A stretch of DNA of 64,000 nucleotides from Limnephilus marmoratus (taxonomy: Eukaryota; Arthropoda; Insecta; Trichoptera; Limnephilidae), in NCBI GenBank assembly GCA_917880885.1, contig OU862920.1, positions 38,847,019 through 38,911,018 of the forward strand, written 5' to 3'. Positions 45,091 to 55,516 of the stretch are shown here, piece by piece. The position numbers and the translations under genes are program-made. The notes under the pieces were generated by a model. It searched no databases. It saw only the letters and a list, made by a program, of their open reading frames with translations, and was not told the origin of the DNA. Every line of letters begins with the position of its first letter. Within the stretch, counting starts at the first letter, position 1.

Positions 45091-45175
45091 CTGATGACGG
45101 TTCAGGTTAAATCGAAACCGGTTAGCTAAAGAAATATAATAAAGTGGTATTCAAACAAAGTTATTTTATTGGAAT
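45091..45175 (+). repeat. Repeat with CTGATGA...GAAACC motif
   Basis: CTGATGA (45091-45097), one base, a GGTT/AATC stem, then GAAACCGG (45114-45121). AATAAAGTGGTATTCAAACA and AAGTTA follow, closely resembling the outer part of the palindrome at 13272-13604. Confidence 0.55.
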
Positions 45176-45779
45176 TATTATAATTATGTGTGACCACGAA
45201 GGGTTTGATATATATGAAAAAAAAATTTAACTTACTCGTAGATAAATATATTATAACTGTTAACTGCTGGCACGGGGTTGAAAAAAATGTATCTGCTATA
45301 AAATAGGAGTATTTTTTCCTATAGGTATATACACTTTTATTTGAGTGGTTTTAATATGATTGGTGTTGTATTTAATGCAAGTCTCACACGAGCCTATACT
45401 GGAAAATGATAGTTTTACAGGATTGAATTTTCATTAGTCCTAAAACTTGATAATATTGAAGATTCGTGACGTTTCGGGAATCACTTTCAGCGGTGATTCT
45501 GGCCCCTTGATTGGTTAACTCATCCCCTTTCCAATGGGTATGGGAGGAGTCGACCGCGGGAAGGATGAGCGGGCAATCCTCCATTCACAAATCCTTCGAT
45601 GTGGGTCACAAAGGGAAGAACCTCCTCCCCTCCACCCACCCAACAATTCCCCCGTCATACTTTCATGTGACTTGACTGACTGAATAAAACGTGACTTTCG
45701 TACTTATAAATCAAAGCCCAGTGTGCCGATACTTGGTTGTAAATAAATTATTAATATTCCACGTAATTCTTTACGTTTA
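45176..45779. other. Unassigned stretch
   Basis: No gene. On the minus strand around 45461-45500 there is a GAATCAC...GTGATTC hairpin followed by CCCGAAACGTCACG, another common repeat-type motif. Confidence 0.4.
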
Positions 45780-45781
45780 TA

Positions 45782-46096
45782 CAGGGTGTTAAGGGACGTA
45801 CTTGACTTACTTTAACCAGTGATTCCTGACATTATTTGGAGTAAAAAATGTAAATGAAATTTTGGTCTCCGGTGACATTTTTTATGTTTTTTTTTTTTTG
45901 TTTTTTTTACAAAAACATAAAAAAATTGTAGTTGTTGAACAGTTGGAGGCGGGGTAAGGGGTTCGTCAGATACCCGGCTGAGTGACCAGTGACGACGTGC
46001 GGAAGAAATTTTTCTTTGTTTGATTTTGAAGAAAAAAAATTTGAAAAAAAAAGAATCACTGGTTAAAGTAAGTCAAGTACGTCCCTTAACACCCTG
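45782..46096. mobile_element. Tc1/mariner-like MITE, copy 2, TA target
   Basis: A 315-bp element between TA dinucleotides (45780-45781 and 46097-46098). Termini CAGGGTGTTAAGGGACGTAC form long inverted arms of about 45 bp. It is better preserved than copy 1 at 35775-36140. Confidence 0.85.
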
Positions 46097-46184
46097 TATA
46101 GGATCTAGTAGCTACTAGGAATGAATATTCGAAGTGCCATACTGTGAGCTAGTGACCTACCTACATAACGTAGAAAATTGACAC

Positions 46185-46454
46185 CAGTGCGGACTAAGCC
46201 CGTCAGAGGCCCGGGGCGGCAAAACTGAATGAGCCCCCCCCCCCCCCCCCCTTAGTTTAAAAGTTGTAATTTTACAAGATTTTTATTCAGTTCACACGGG
46301 TCTCCGGTCAAATGTCAAATGCATGCATCAAAAAATTACCTAAAAAATTACAGTTTTTTTACAGTGGTGCCTTAAAGCGTTGTTTAGAATTTGATCAAGG
46401 GAACATGGAGGCGTTTTGCCGCCCCCCCCCCCCCCCTCCCTTAGTCCGCCACTG
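46185..46454. mobile_element. hAT MITE with C-tracts, TSD ATTGACAC/ATTGACGC
   Basis: The ends CAGTGCGGACTAAG and (reverse complement) CAGTGGCGGACTAAG are flanked by 8-bp duplications at 46177-46184 and 46455-46462 that match 7 of 8. The interior has two C runs (about 46227-46242 and 46419-46435). Confidence 0.8.
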
Positions 46455-46795
46455 ATTGACGCCCAGATAATATTAACTATCGCTGATTTAATTATAATAA
46501 TAATTTAACATAATTTTACTTTACGTTCGATATTTTAAAATTATGTTAAGTATAGCATAAGAAGAAATATTTAGGTATTATGACTTTAAAATCTTGTCAG
46601 TAAAAATATATAGGTACCTACGAGGTCAAAAATTATGTACCTATACTTTTGTTCTAGAATTCATTTTCGGGGACAGGACGTTAAAAATAATATATATAAA
46701 ATAATAAATGATCGTAAGTGAAAAGAAGTATAAGGAAAGGAATGGTGGGAAGGGTGAAAATTTTATTAGAAAGATTTTTTAGAACCTCTACCTAG

Positions 46796-46803
46796 GTAGG
46801 TAC
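46796..46803. repeat. hAT target-site duplication, left
   Basis: GTAGGTAC is identical to 49589-49596. The site is itself one of the TAGGTAC words common in this DNA. Confidence 0.9.
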
Positions 46804-49588
46804 CAGAGGCGGCCGGTGACAAAATTTGCGGGCAGTGCATTTCACAAAAAAAATGATAACATTAACATGGGAAAATAAAGTGATTCAAAGGGAGTGACAA
46901 TAGTGACATACCCAGTACAAACGTTCACTTGTAGAGAAAATCCATTCGTCGCTCTTTCATTTGTGAAAACACTTCAATGACACGATTATTAAAGTCTGGT
47001 ATCGAAGATATCAAACTTTTTTCGACGCTCATCATTGATAAAGCATTAAGCCGATCTTGGGCCATAGTGTTCCTCAGAAATGTTTTTACACGTTTTAACG
47101 TAGAAAAACACCGTTCGCACTCAACAGTTGTCATTGGAATAGTACAAATTATTTTTAAAAGTTTAACCATTTCACTAAAACACTCCACTAAGTTACATTT
47201 ATAAAATAATTGTAAAATTGATATTGCTCCGTCAGCATTCGCAAAATCATCTCTGGAGTAAAGCACACGTAATTCATTTCGAAGTTTCACTTTATCCAAA
47301 AAATCGTACACACTCGTAGTCACGGTAAACTCTTCCTCCGGAAAATTGTTTTTGTATACAGGAAACATTTCGGTGAAAAATAATTTTGCGGCTAGCAAAT
47401 GCTGTGTGAATTTGAAACGATCAATAATTCCGGCTGTTATTAGATCGCAAACTTCAGCACACAATGCAGAAAAAGGCCTATCTAGTCGTTTCCTTTTTGC
47501 TGGTGGCTCAACTCTATTATCTAAGGAATTCCTAACGTTTTGAATGCACTTTTCAAAGTTTTCAATGAACGACTTTACTTGTATTGTATCAATTGACCGC
47601 CCCTGCAATTGCTTAAAAAGTACTTCACAGTGGGGTAGAACATCATTAAAAAAAGACAGCCAAAAATTGAACTCTTCATCGTTAAGATAATGTAATAGCA
47701 TTTCAGCTTGATTTACAGTATTACTATCTGTTGCCAATGAATTCGTTATATTTTCCATGCATTGTATTAATGAAAGTCTGTGACCGAATATAGTAGAAAC
47801 AGTTCGAATATTATAGCTCCATCGTGTTTGGGGGACAGATTCTATTTTTTTGGATACGATTTCATTCAAAATAGCCGTTCGTTTTGCTGAGCGCGAAAAA
47901 AAATTTGGAAAGCTGTGTAAATGAGCGAAAAAGTTCTTTACATGAATATTTTTCGAAACAGCTTTCTCAAGAATCAAGTTGAGTTGGTGTGCATAGCAAT
48001 GCGTAAAATGTGCATATGGGTAGACCTCTCTTACTTTAGCCTGAACTCCATTTATATGTCCACTCATGACACTCGCCCCGTCATAGCTTTGTGCAATAAA
48101 TTTATGTTTAATGTTTTCCTTATTAAAATGCTTTATTTCAGACAAAATGACTTGGCTCAATCCCGAAGCACTTTGGTCACTGGGCGATAGGTATTTCCAG
48201 AAACGTTCGTGTATCACTCCTTTAATTTCGTATCGTACAATTAAAACCATCTGGGTTGATATGGAAACGTCAGTGGTTTCATCAGCTTGGATCGAAAAAA
48301 AATCGGTTTCAGAAATTTCTTGCAAAATTTTCTCGTGACAAACGTGTAATATTGCATCCAATAAATCATTTTGAATGGTCTTCGAAACTCCTTTAAAGAC
48401 GGTTGCTTTTTCAAGATGATCCTTCATAGACGAATCAATTTCAGCTACAAAATCTATTAGACCACGAAACACTCCCCTATTCGTGGAATCTTCAGCCTCA
48501 TTGTGCCCTCTTAAAGCCAGTTCGAATGCACCACAAAATCTAATACAGTCTATAATTCTGGACAAAATTAATCTGTTTTGGCGAACTTTTTCATTGAATT
48601 GTTTCACAGATTCGCGAAAACCAACATCAAGTTGTAATCGTATATCCATTCGACCTAACAAACTAAATTGTAACACGTTATTTATGTGTACTTGGGACAA
48701 TGAATGTTTATTTACTTTTTCAGTAAAATGAGCAATATCATTTATACCACTTTCAGTCCACGGTTTATCACCTCCGTAAATTGTACAGGGAAAACAATGA
48801 AATGTGTTTAGAAGTTCACATCCACAAAGCCAAGATGCTTTCAAATATAGTTCTTTTTTAAACACTCTATTCACAGTTTTTTCTTTAACTTTACAAACTT
48901 GTTTTATATTCATCCATGGTTTTGGAGGTCCATTATTTTTCAAAAACAATTTATTCTCAAATGAACTTCGGTTATTTTTGATAAAATCGACGTTAATCGC
49001 AATCTTTTCAGTAGCACTCATTTTTAAATAAGTTTTTTTACAGAATAAAACTTGCTAAAACCGTTAAAATGCTGTCAATACCGAAACAGTACTGAAGTTG
49101 ATGCACTGCCCCAACGACCGATAGCGTTAAAACATAACATTGTTAATTAGTTCTAAATTCGTTAAACAAAATTATTGCATTTCAAAGGTTCTGGACCACA
49201 TTACGCAAGTTAAATGTTTTGTCCTTTGCTCTCCGCTAATGCACGCATGCACCATATGTCTTCTCTGCTCTCACACGTCAATCTTCGTTATGGGTCTATA
49301 CCTGCCTTGCTCATTTCACGCGTCCAACATCTGGAAACGATCCCAATCTTCGACCAAGTATCTTCAATGATCCCAGTAGAAATATTACTTCATGTGACGT
49401 CACGCCGCGGCACAACAAAATGTGCACGAATTCCTTTCTCTCATGGGAGGGAGTCTAGTCAACTGTGTAGGATTTTAAAACGAATTGGCGGGAATTCTTC
49501 ATGAGAGGATGTACTATTTTACACTTCTGACGTGTATAGATTTTTGGAAGTGCAGTGCACCGATGCACTAAGGAAGAAGCCGCCTCTG
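46804..49588 (-). mobile_element. Complete hAT transposon with open transposase
   Basis: A 2785-bp element with termini CAGAGGCGGC at both ends (inverted), related GCAGTGCAT-type subterminal words, and perfect 8-bp duplications GTAGGTAC. It encodes a 698-residue transposase on the minus strand. The left non-coding end is 121 bp and the right (5') end 567 bp. The intact frame and perfect duplication suggest recent movement. Confidence 0.92.
46925..49021 (-). CDS. hAT-family transposase (TTF zinc finger, DUF4371, C-terminal dimerisation)
   Basis: A 698-residue transposase that would excise and insert the surrounding element. Residues about 30-115 form a TTF/BED-like DNA-binding zinc finger (SWLCGCELLNTFHCFPC then HSLSQVHINN). 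The RNase H-like catalytic core follows with the first aspartate at about 247 (SIQADETTDVS) and the second at about 314 (QSYDGASVMSG), then HCYAHQLNL (about 341-349). The glutamate lies in the C-terminal dimerisation block at about 634-636 (TVECERCFSTLKRVKTFLRN). Family relatives include the ZMYM/ZNF862-like and 52-kDa-repressor-like hAT proteins. No stop or frameshift interrupts it. The start MSATEKIA is the first in-frame methionine. An upstream leader exon cannot be excluded. Confidence 0.93.
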   Translation of the reverse strand: MSATEKIAINVDFIKNNRSSFENKLFLKNNGPPKPWMNIKQVCKVKEKTVNRVFKKELYLKASWLCGCELLNTFHCFPCTIYGGDKPWTESGINDIAHFTEKVNKHSLSQVHINNVLQFSLLGRMDIRLQLDVGFRESVKQFNEKVRQNRLILSRIIDCIRFCGAFELALRGHNEAEDSTNRGVFRGLIDFVAEIDSSMKDHLEKATVFKGVSKTIQNDLLDAILHVCHEKILQEISETDFFSIQADETTDVSISTQMVLIVRYEIKGVIHERFWKYLSPSDQSASGLSQVILSEIKHFNKENIKHKFIAQSYDGASVMSGHINGVQAKVREVYPYAHFTHCYAHQLNLILEKAVSKNIHVKNFFAHLHSFPNFFSRSAKRTAILNEIVSKKIESVPQTRWSYNIRTVSTIFGHRLSLIQCMENITNSLATDSNTVNQAEMLLHYLNDEEFNFWLSFFNDVLPHCEVLFKQLQGRSIDTIQVKSFIENFEKCIQNVRNSLDNRVEPPAKRKRLDRPFSALCAEVCDLITAGIIDRFKFTQHLLAAKLFFTEMFPVYKNNFPEEEFTVTTSVYDFLDKVKLRNELRVLYSRDDFANADGAISILQLFYKCNLVECFSEMVKLLKIICTIPMTTVECERCFSTLKRVKTFLRNTMAQDRLNALSMMSVEKSLISSIPDFNNRVIEVFSQMKERRMDFLYK

Positions 49589-49596
49589 GTAGGTAC
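49589..49596. repeat. hAT target-site duplication, right
   Basis: GTAGGTAC, matching 46796-46803. Confidence 0.9.
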
Positions 49597-49691
49597 TTAC
49601 CACAACTTATTATTTAAATCACATTGATAAAACAGATTGTGCAAATAATATTGTTGTATTTTCCAGGAAGTAATCTACGAGTACCTACTAT

Positions 49692-49765
49692 CAGTGGCGT
49701 AGCTAGGGGGGGGGGGGGGGGGGGGGGGGGGCGCCCCGGGTCCACCCTCGCTAGCTACGCCACTA
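49692..49765. mobile_element. 74-bp hAT micro-MITE with G-tract
   Basis: CAGTGGCGTAGCTAG at the left and its complement at the right (last base changed) enclose a G run of about 22. Flanks CCTACTAT (49684-49691) and CCTTCTAT (49766-49773) match 7 of 8. Confidence 0.65.
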
Positions 49766-49773
49766 CCTTCTAT

Positions 49774-50396
49774 TCTCGTTTTTTTCTATGCAATTCGACT
49801 ACAAGGTAATTTTCATATATTTAAATTTTTTAATTAAGTTTTAAAATTTCCTGGAGTTTTTTTCCGGGAACAAAAATTACATTTACAAATTTTCTAGAAG
49901 ATTTTTTTTCAGAAAAATAAAATTCACACAATGTAAAAGAGACAAATGTCTTAAAAAAAATCTCGACATACTTTCCAGCCATTGACGTAATACTTGGTCG
50001 AAGTTTCCGACCGACTAAACGATTTTCCAAAAAAAAAAATTTCAGGGAAATAAAATTTTCGGGATCAAAAATTTCCCGTGACAAATTCAATATGAAAAAT
50101 TTCCAAACTTCAAATAACAAAATCAAAAAGATAAACGTCTTTCCAAACAAATTTCCAAATTCAATTATAAAAATTGAAAACAAAAAAATATAACGTATCA
50201 ACCAAATTTCAAATACGACGGTGTTACTGCCACGATTTAATTTTTCTCGAAATAATTTTTCCGAGGAACCGCCTATTTTCGGAATCGGTTCTTTTTGACT
50301 TTTACAAAATTCGAAAATTTGAGCACAGCCTGTGAACAATAAAAAATTTCTAATCTAAAACGAATTTGGTTAAAAATTGTTATCATCGAGTTTCAT
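49774..50396. other. Unassigned low-complexity stretch
   Basis: A 169-residue minus frame (49830-50339) is rich in F, K and S. It arises from recurring TTTCC/GGAAA words and has no recognisable domain. Confidence 0.45.
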
Positions 50397-51023
50397 AGCT
50401 ACGTTGTGATTTGAAACTCGACGAAATGAAAAAGCGACACTAAAAAGAAAAAAACACATACATCGACAGGATTTAAGCCTGTGAGAGAAAGAGATTGAAA
50501 TAATCGGTCTTCTCTTTGTGCGATGCTTTGTAGCCTCTCCTATGTAGCTTGCGTTATTTTACAATTAATTCATTTAAAAAATAATGGATGGTATATTTGC
50601 GGCCCGTTCCAGAGTGGAAGATACTCTCAGGCAGTGGCGGCTCGTGACTTTTGGGTGTGCTGGGGTGCTTATATTAAAAAAAAATGGCAACATGGATGTT
50701 GTCGTATTCGAAAACTATATTTTTTTTTTCAAAAATCAGTGTTTTGTATGAAGATTTTTCAGGAAATCGGTGCGGCACACCGCCAAACTGCAACTTTCTG
50801 AAATTTTTCATACAAAAAAACTGATTTTCAAAAAAAAACAAAAAAATATTTTTTCGGCTCCAACAACATCAATAATGCCATTTTTTTAATATCAGCATTC
50901 TAGCACACCCAAAAGTCACGAGCCGCCACTGCTCTCAGGTATTCACATAAATTTAAAAAAACTCATGTCTATTTTAGTTTTCTGAATGTTTCACTTTTAC
51001 CGCGTGTGAACAGCACACACATT
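50397..51023 (-). repeat. Dispersed 215-bp repeat, copy 3, interrupted
   Basis: Bases 50397-50540 match one half and about 50965-51023 (TTTAGTTTTCTGAATG to CCGCGTGTGAACAG) the other half of the repeat at 33018-33232. The middle holds a further fragment related to 55440-55490 and the hAT MITE at 50632-50931. Confidence 0.65.
50632..50931. mobile_element. 300-bp hAT MITE, TSD CTCTCAGG
   Basis: A 30-bp perfect inverted repeat starts CAGTGGCGGCTCGTGACTTT at each end. Perfect 8-bp duplications CTCTCAGG lie at 50624-50631 and 50932-50939. The interior carries further complementary A/T-rich arms. No transposase. Confidence 0.9.
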
Positions 51024-51730
51024 TTTTTAAATTGACTTTTACCGCATGAAATTAATAAAACTTCCATGAAAGTGAAGATTTTTAACATAAATGCGTTGTG
51101 CATGCGTAAATAAATACAAATTTGAGAAATCAATGTTTAAATTGGTTATTCTCAGGGAATATTTTTTTATAGTCATGATCTCAGATGACATAGGCCCTGA
51201 GGGAAATTATTTTCACAAATTTAAAAGTTATAAAGATAATTTCATCATTTTGTTATTTTTTCATTGAATTGCTCTTTAATTGCTTTTAGTAGTCATTTAT
51301 CGTCTTCGATTATTCTTATCTTTTCGAGTAGGCTGTTAAGTATTTTTTGCCTAGATATGTGTAATGATGTTGTGCAAATGAGATATTACATTTTTGTATT
51401 GAAAATATATGTTTTTGACGAGTACGACTTTCAATTTTATTTAATGAAGCTTTTCCCCCGGCTTCGCTCGTATATTATTAGGGGGGTTCCGACAGGGCCT
51501 CCTCCACAAAGAGTAACAAACATACATACATCCGTACATCCATGCACACATCCATACTAACTTTCGCCTTTATAATATTAGTAGGATGGGATATAAAAGA
51601 AATAAAAAAACTTGAAAACAATAAATTAATAACAGTGTACACGAGAGAAATAAACCTCTTTGGATAAGCAATGTACCTATTATACATTTCCATGAACTAT
51701 TTTTTGCCAGTTTATAAATAATTATTAAAA
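51024..51730. repeat. Repeat debris
   Basis: Bases 51178-51213 (CAGATGACATAGGCCCTGAG and following GGAAATTATTTT) are a fragment of the LINE/SINE 3' tail seen at 55540-55590 and 3104-3136, in the plus direction. Bases 51430-51590 (GGCTTCGCTCG, then a CATACAT-rich run and TTTATAATATTAGTAGGATG) form a repeat end of a type common in Lepidoptera. No gene. Confidence 0.5.
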
Positions 51731-53030
51731 ATACATTCAGTTGAAACTAATAAAATATTTAGAAGATTTTTCTATTATTGATACAAATCAATATGGATTT
51801 CAAAAAAAAGGGTACTGAAATGCTACTTCAAAAATTTGCCAGTTTCATAAATAATGAATTAAATAGTAAAAATCATGTCTTAGTTTTATTTATAGATTAT
51901 TCTAAAGCATTTGACACCATTAATCATAGAAAATTATTGCAGATACTAGAAATCATAGGAATAAGAGGAAAACTCCTAAAGCTCTTTGAAAATTATTTGA
52001 ACAACCGTTGCATGAAAATAAAGCTAATGAACACTTTAAGTAAAAAAAGAAAAATTTTAGCTGGCGTTCCTCAAGGTTCCATATTAGGTCCAATTTTATA
52101 TATCATTTATGTATCTTTTATTAAGTACATTTTTAAACATGTAAAATACTTCGTGTATGCGGATGATACTGCACTAGTGATTTCTCGCAGTGATTTAAAA
52201 TTATGTATTGAACTCTTACAAAATGATTACATTGAGCTTTTGAAATGGTCTCATGACTCTGGTTTAATCATAAATGCAAAAAAAAAAACAAATTGATACA
52301 CATTAGATCACCCAATGCCAAGGCAAATATTATTACACCAGAAATAAATAAAAAAACGGTTCAGATTGTTTACATGTTGGTATCCCTGCATTGTGTACAT
52401 GTGAAAATATTGAAGTGGTTAAAGAATATGTTTATTTAGGTGTAATTATTGACTGCTTTTTCAAATGGGATTTACAAATAAATAAAGTCTGTGAACGTCT
52501 AAGATCTATTGTTAGTAGATTATATAAACTTAAATTCTATGTTCCAATATGCACACTTCGAATAATTTATTTATCATTAGCTGAGTCTATTATAAGGTAC
52601 GGAATTACAGCATGGGGACTTTCCTGCAAGACAAATGTAAATCATGTTCAATCAGTTCAAAATTCATTAGTTAAATTATTATCTCATAAAAGTTTAAACG
52701 AACAAAGGCACAATGTTCCGTACTTTTACCAGAATCTTAAAATTCTCACAGTAAGAGCAATTCTGTGGCATAAAATTATTTTTCAGCATATGAATAGCCC
52801 TATTTACATAAATAGACTGGACCACACTTACAATACTCGATTTACGTTAAATGAAGGACTAATCATACCTAAGCACTTAAACAAATATGGACAAAGAACG
52901 CTGGACTACATGACACCTACTTGCTTAAATATGTTACCTGCTAAAATTAAAAAATGTACAAATAATGTAAAAACAAATATTATATTGAAAAATTGGCTCG
53001 CCGAAAGACATAGTTTGTATTAACACTTTT
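51730..53030 (+). pseudogene. LINE reverse transcriptase with three frameshifts, 5'-truncated
   Basis: Reverse transcriptase without its endonuclease. Upstream of 51795 the frame reads LEDFSIIDTNQYGFQKK. It shifts at an A-run to the frame 51778-52296 containing VLFIDYSKAFDTINHRK, GVPQGSILGPILY and the catalytic FVYADDTALV. It shifts again near the A-run at 52278-52289 (KLIHIRSPNAKANIITPEIN) and once more near 52375, into 52391-53023 with VVKEYVYLGVIIDCFFKW and LAESIIRYGITAWG, ending at a stop at 53023. An A-rich end lies near 53205-53225. The motifs are conserved but the frame is broken, so it is inactive. Two of the three shifts fall in A homopolymers and could partly be assembly error. Confidence 0.8.
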
Positions 53031-53591
53031 TGTAGTAACACAAAAAAATGTCTAACTGCATAATAAGTTTTATTTTTTAAAAACTTCAAAGTAAAAGCAC
53101 CCATTGACAAACTACTTAAAAGTAGTTTATTGGGACTTTTCTGTTTTCTGTAATATTTTATTTTATTTGATTTCCTGTAATATTGTATAACTTTTTCTTT
53201 CTAATAAAAAAAAAAATTTTAAAAAAAGTAATGTTTTCACGTAGATATATGGTCGTTTATCAATTGCATAAAATATTCACGACCTTTTTTAGTAAGGCTG
53301 CAACAAGCAAGAACTCCAATTTGGGAGGCGGGTTTGGGTACCGCTACCCCGGGAACCATTCATTGGATAACCAAACCCCCTGCAAATATGTCGCCCCAAG
53401 TGTTTCGCTGCGTTGTGTGACTTAGCAGGGGTTGCAAGGTTCATAGGGTGACGTTTATCTAGGCCGGAACGGGAAAGACTGTTTGAGGGAGACCTTTTGC
53501 CGGACTCTCTCGACCCATCGCCTTGCACCGCAAAGGGAGAGATGGACTCACATGTCCTTCACTCCTGGACGCATTGACTCTCAGATTTCTA

Positions 53592-54985
53592 CTCACTAGC
53601 GATATGTCAGATCAGCTGGAAAGAGCTCTTCACTCGGGTTCTTCGCGGGAAATCCTTTTTCAAATCGACTACTCCCAGAGAACCCGGTCCAGGGCTTGGA
53701 CCCAAACCCATACTCGCAGCCGGATTCAGAGCTGGAAGACGAATGCCTCCACCGGCGCACAGTGATTCGTTTCATACAAGCTAGACGCTAATAAGTCACT
53801 TTTGAATTCCCAAACAATGACGTCATGGCGACATTACCAGATAGACAGGATAATAAATGCATGCTTAATTGGGGTGATTAGTGCACGCATTTACTCATAC
53901 CAGAGGCCTAAAGCCGTATAATGTGTTTTGAAATTATCATTTGCATTTATTCCCTAGTTGCAGCTCGACGTTCAAAATTGTGTACTTCGTTTGAAAAGTG
54001 TTTTTTTTTCGGTTCTGTAAAATGGAGACTACTTTGGAAGGTATGTTTTAAAGTTTTTTCTTAATACTTTAGTGAAAATAATTTTAGTTCTTTTTTAAAT
54101 AATAAATAAGTTTTGTGTTTTTTTTGGCCTAAAAAATGTAAAATTTCTAACTCCTCGAGAGTTTATCTCAGAGAGTACATCAAAATCGCAAAAAAAAATC
54201 CTTTTTTTAAATAGTGCAACTAATATTCTATTCATATCAGTTTCGATATTAACCCACACCAATCCATATTATTACTATTTTTTAATTTTACAGGAACCAC
54301 ATACGAGATTTCCAGGCTGGAATTGTTCGTGATATGGAAGAGCTTGCCGAAGAAAAAAAGGCTTGAGGGAATGTTTAAAAAAATTTTAAGTACATTTGAA
54401 CTTGATAAGCACAGTGCAAGCGGTGAAAAAAAGTTAAAAAACCAAATAAGGCTTATATCTTTGAAAATAAGCCTTAGTTTGAGCGTAATTTTAGCAATTT
54501 ATTACACTCAAAATACACTTTTTTTTACTTTTTACATATAATTGATTTATTATAAACCTCAAATACCCTATTAACACATTATTTAAAAACTATAAAAAAA
54601 TAATAATAATAAAAAAAACGGAAAAAAAAAAATTTAACACTAATTTTACAGAAAATTTGTGTTGACTACACCTCAATAGAGGGTTAAAAATAATTTAATC
54701 ATGTGTAAGAGTTTTTAGCGTCCAGCATGTATGAAACGAATCACTGTGCGGCGTCCCCGTGTTCGGGGTCCGAGCCACTCGCAACACCTGGGGTCTTGTA
54801 CGGGTTTGAGTTCTTGTGCAGGTTCCGGCTCCGAGGTCGGGCCCGGCCGAATCCGTGATTCGTGCGTCCCGCTTCCCAGTGCCAAAGAACTCGGAACCGG
54901 GACCTGCTCCTAGAATTCGAGTACCTACTTTAATAAGGAAGCAGGCCTCGGAGGCCTCCGGCAAAATGCAGAACTTGCCCATCAC
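53592..54985. mobile_element. Probable non-autonomous DNA transposon inside the SINE-like repeat
   Basis: Bases 53755-53790 (CACAGTGATTCGTTTCATAC) and 54716-54752 are subterminal inverted repeats of about 35 bp. The outer ends (CACTAGCGATATGTCA and, reversed, TAGTGATGGGCAAGTTC) are only loosely alike, and the duplication is not clear. GC-rich arms flank an AT-rich centre that contains a possible two-exon frame (54022-54541). Confidence 0.5.
54022..54541 (+). CDS. Possible spliced short ORF within the DNA element
   Basis: ATG at 54022 gives METTLE and then a split codon at donor G|GTATGTTTT. A pyrimidine-rich acceptor TTTTTAATTTTACAG ends at 54293, continuing GTTYEISRLELFVIWKSLP then KKKRLEGMFKKILSTFEL to a stop at 54541. 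Total about 87 residues. The basic first half could be a remnant DNA-binding N-terminus of a transposase. The family was not recognised. It is supported only by splice-site appearance and position. Confidence 0.3.
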
Positions 54986-55066
54986 TACTATTCACCCCTT
55001 TTTCCTTCCTTTCCTTAAAAAGACCCTCCATATAGCATCCCCAAACATGACGTAAGCCCTGGGTTT

Positions 55067-55508
55067 CTTTGCCCCCAGACATATATTAAAATGAAAATAT
55101 TTCTACATTTTGGTTTTTTTAAAATTAGTATGTTTATTCAGATGTTATTTTTGTAAATCATATTTAAAAAATCTTACAAAACTAGTAGAGTAGGCATATC
55201 AGTTTGATTTTTTCTTTTTTTTATATGAATACCGCACAAGAGTCCCAACTGCTCCCATCTGGAGCCGGTGACACCATGGCATCCCTAATTGGGGTATGTT
55301 GTGAGGCTGAAGGTAGTGAAGAGGGGAAGGAGATGGGAAAGAGGAAGGTGGGAAATACCTGGCTATTCAGATCTGGTCACTTAACACGGCTAAAGCCATT
55401 TCAAGCAACGTTTCAATTCTGAAAGGTGGTCTTACACCAGGGCGATACTGAGAGTATCTTCCACTCTGGAACATGCCGCAAATATAGTATATATATATAT
55501 ATAAATAT
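55067..55508. other. Unassigned stretch
   Basis: Bases 55440-55490 on the minus strand (TTTGCGGCATGTTCCAGAGT) resemble 50595-50625. A TA microsatellite lies at 55482-55500. No gene. Confidence 0.4.
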
Positions 55509-55516
55509 ACATATAT

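Larger units (their letters stand above)
53286..55066 (+). repeat. SINE-like repeat, copy interrupted by a DNA element
   Basis: Bases about 53310-53590 match the reverse complement of the 3078-3563 element (GGCGGGTTTGGGTACCGC, GGAACCATTCATTGGATAAC, CTCTCGACCCATCGCC). The family text resumes at about 54985 (TTCACCCCTTTTTCCTTCC, AAAAAGACCCTCCATATAGC) and fades near 55066. The inserted segment is about 1.4 kb. Confidence 0.55.

Noticed and set aside
45455..45505. CTGAAAG...CCCGAAACG as a sixth hammerhead-like copy
   Set aside because: The hairpin there is GAATCAC/GTGATTC enclosing the CTGAAA, a different fold from the CTRANGA-stem-GAAAC layout.
47921..48190. Plus-strand frames inside the hAT element
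   Set aside because: Opposite strand of the recognised transposase.
49830..50339. 169-residue minus-strand open frame
   Set aside because: Low-complexity F/K/S-rich translation of TTTCC-type repeats; no motif.
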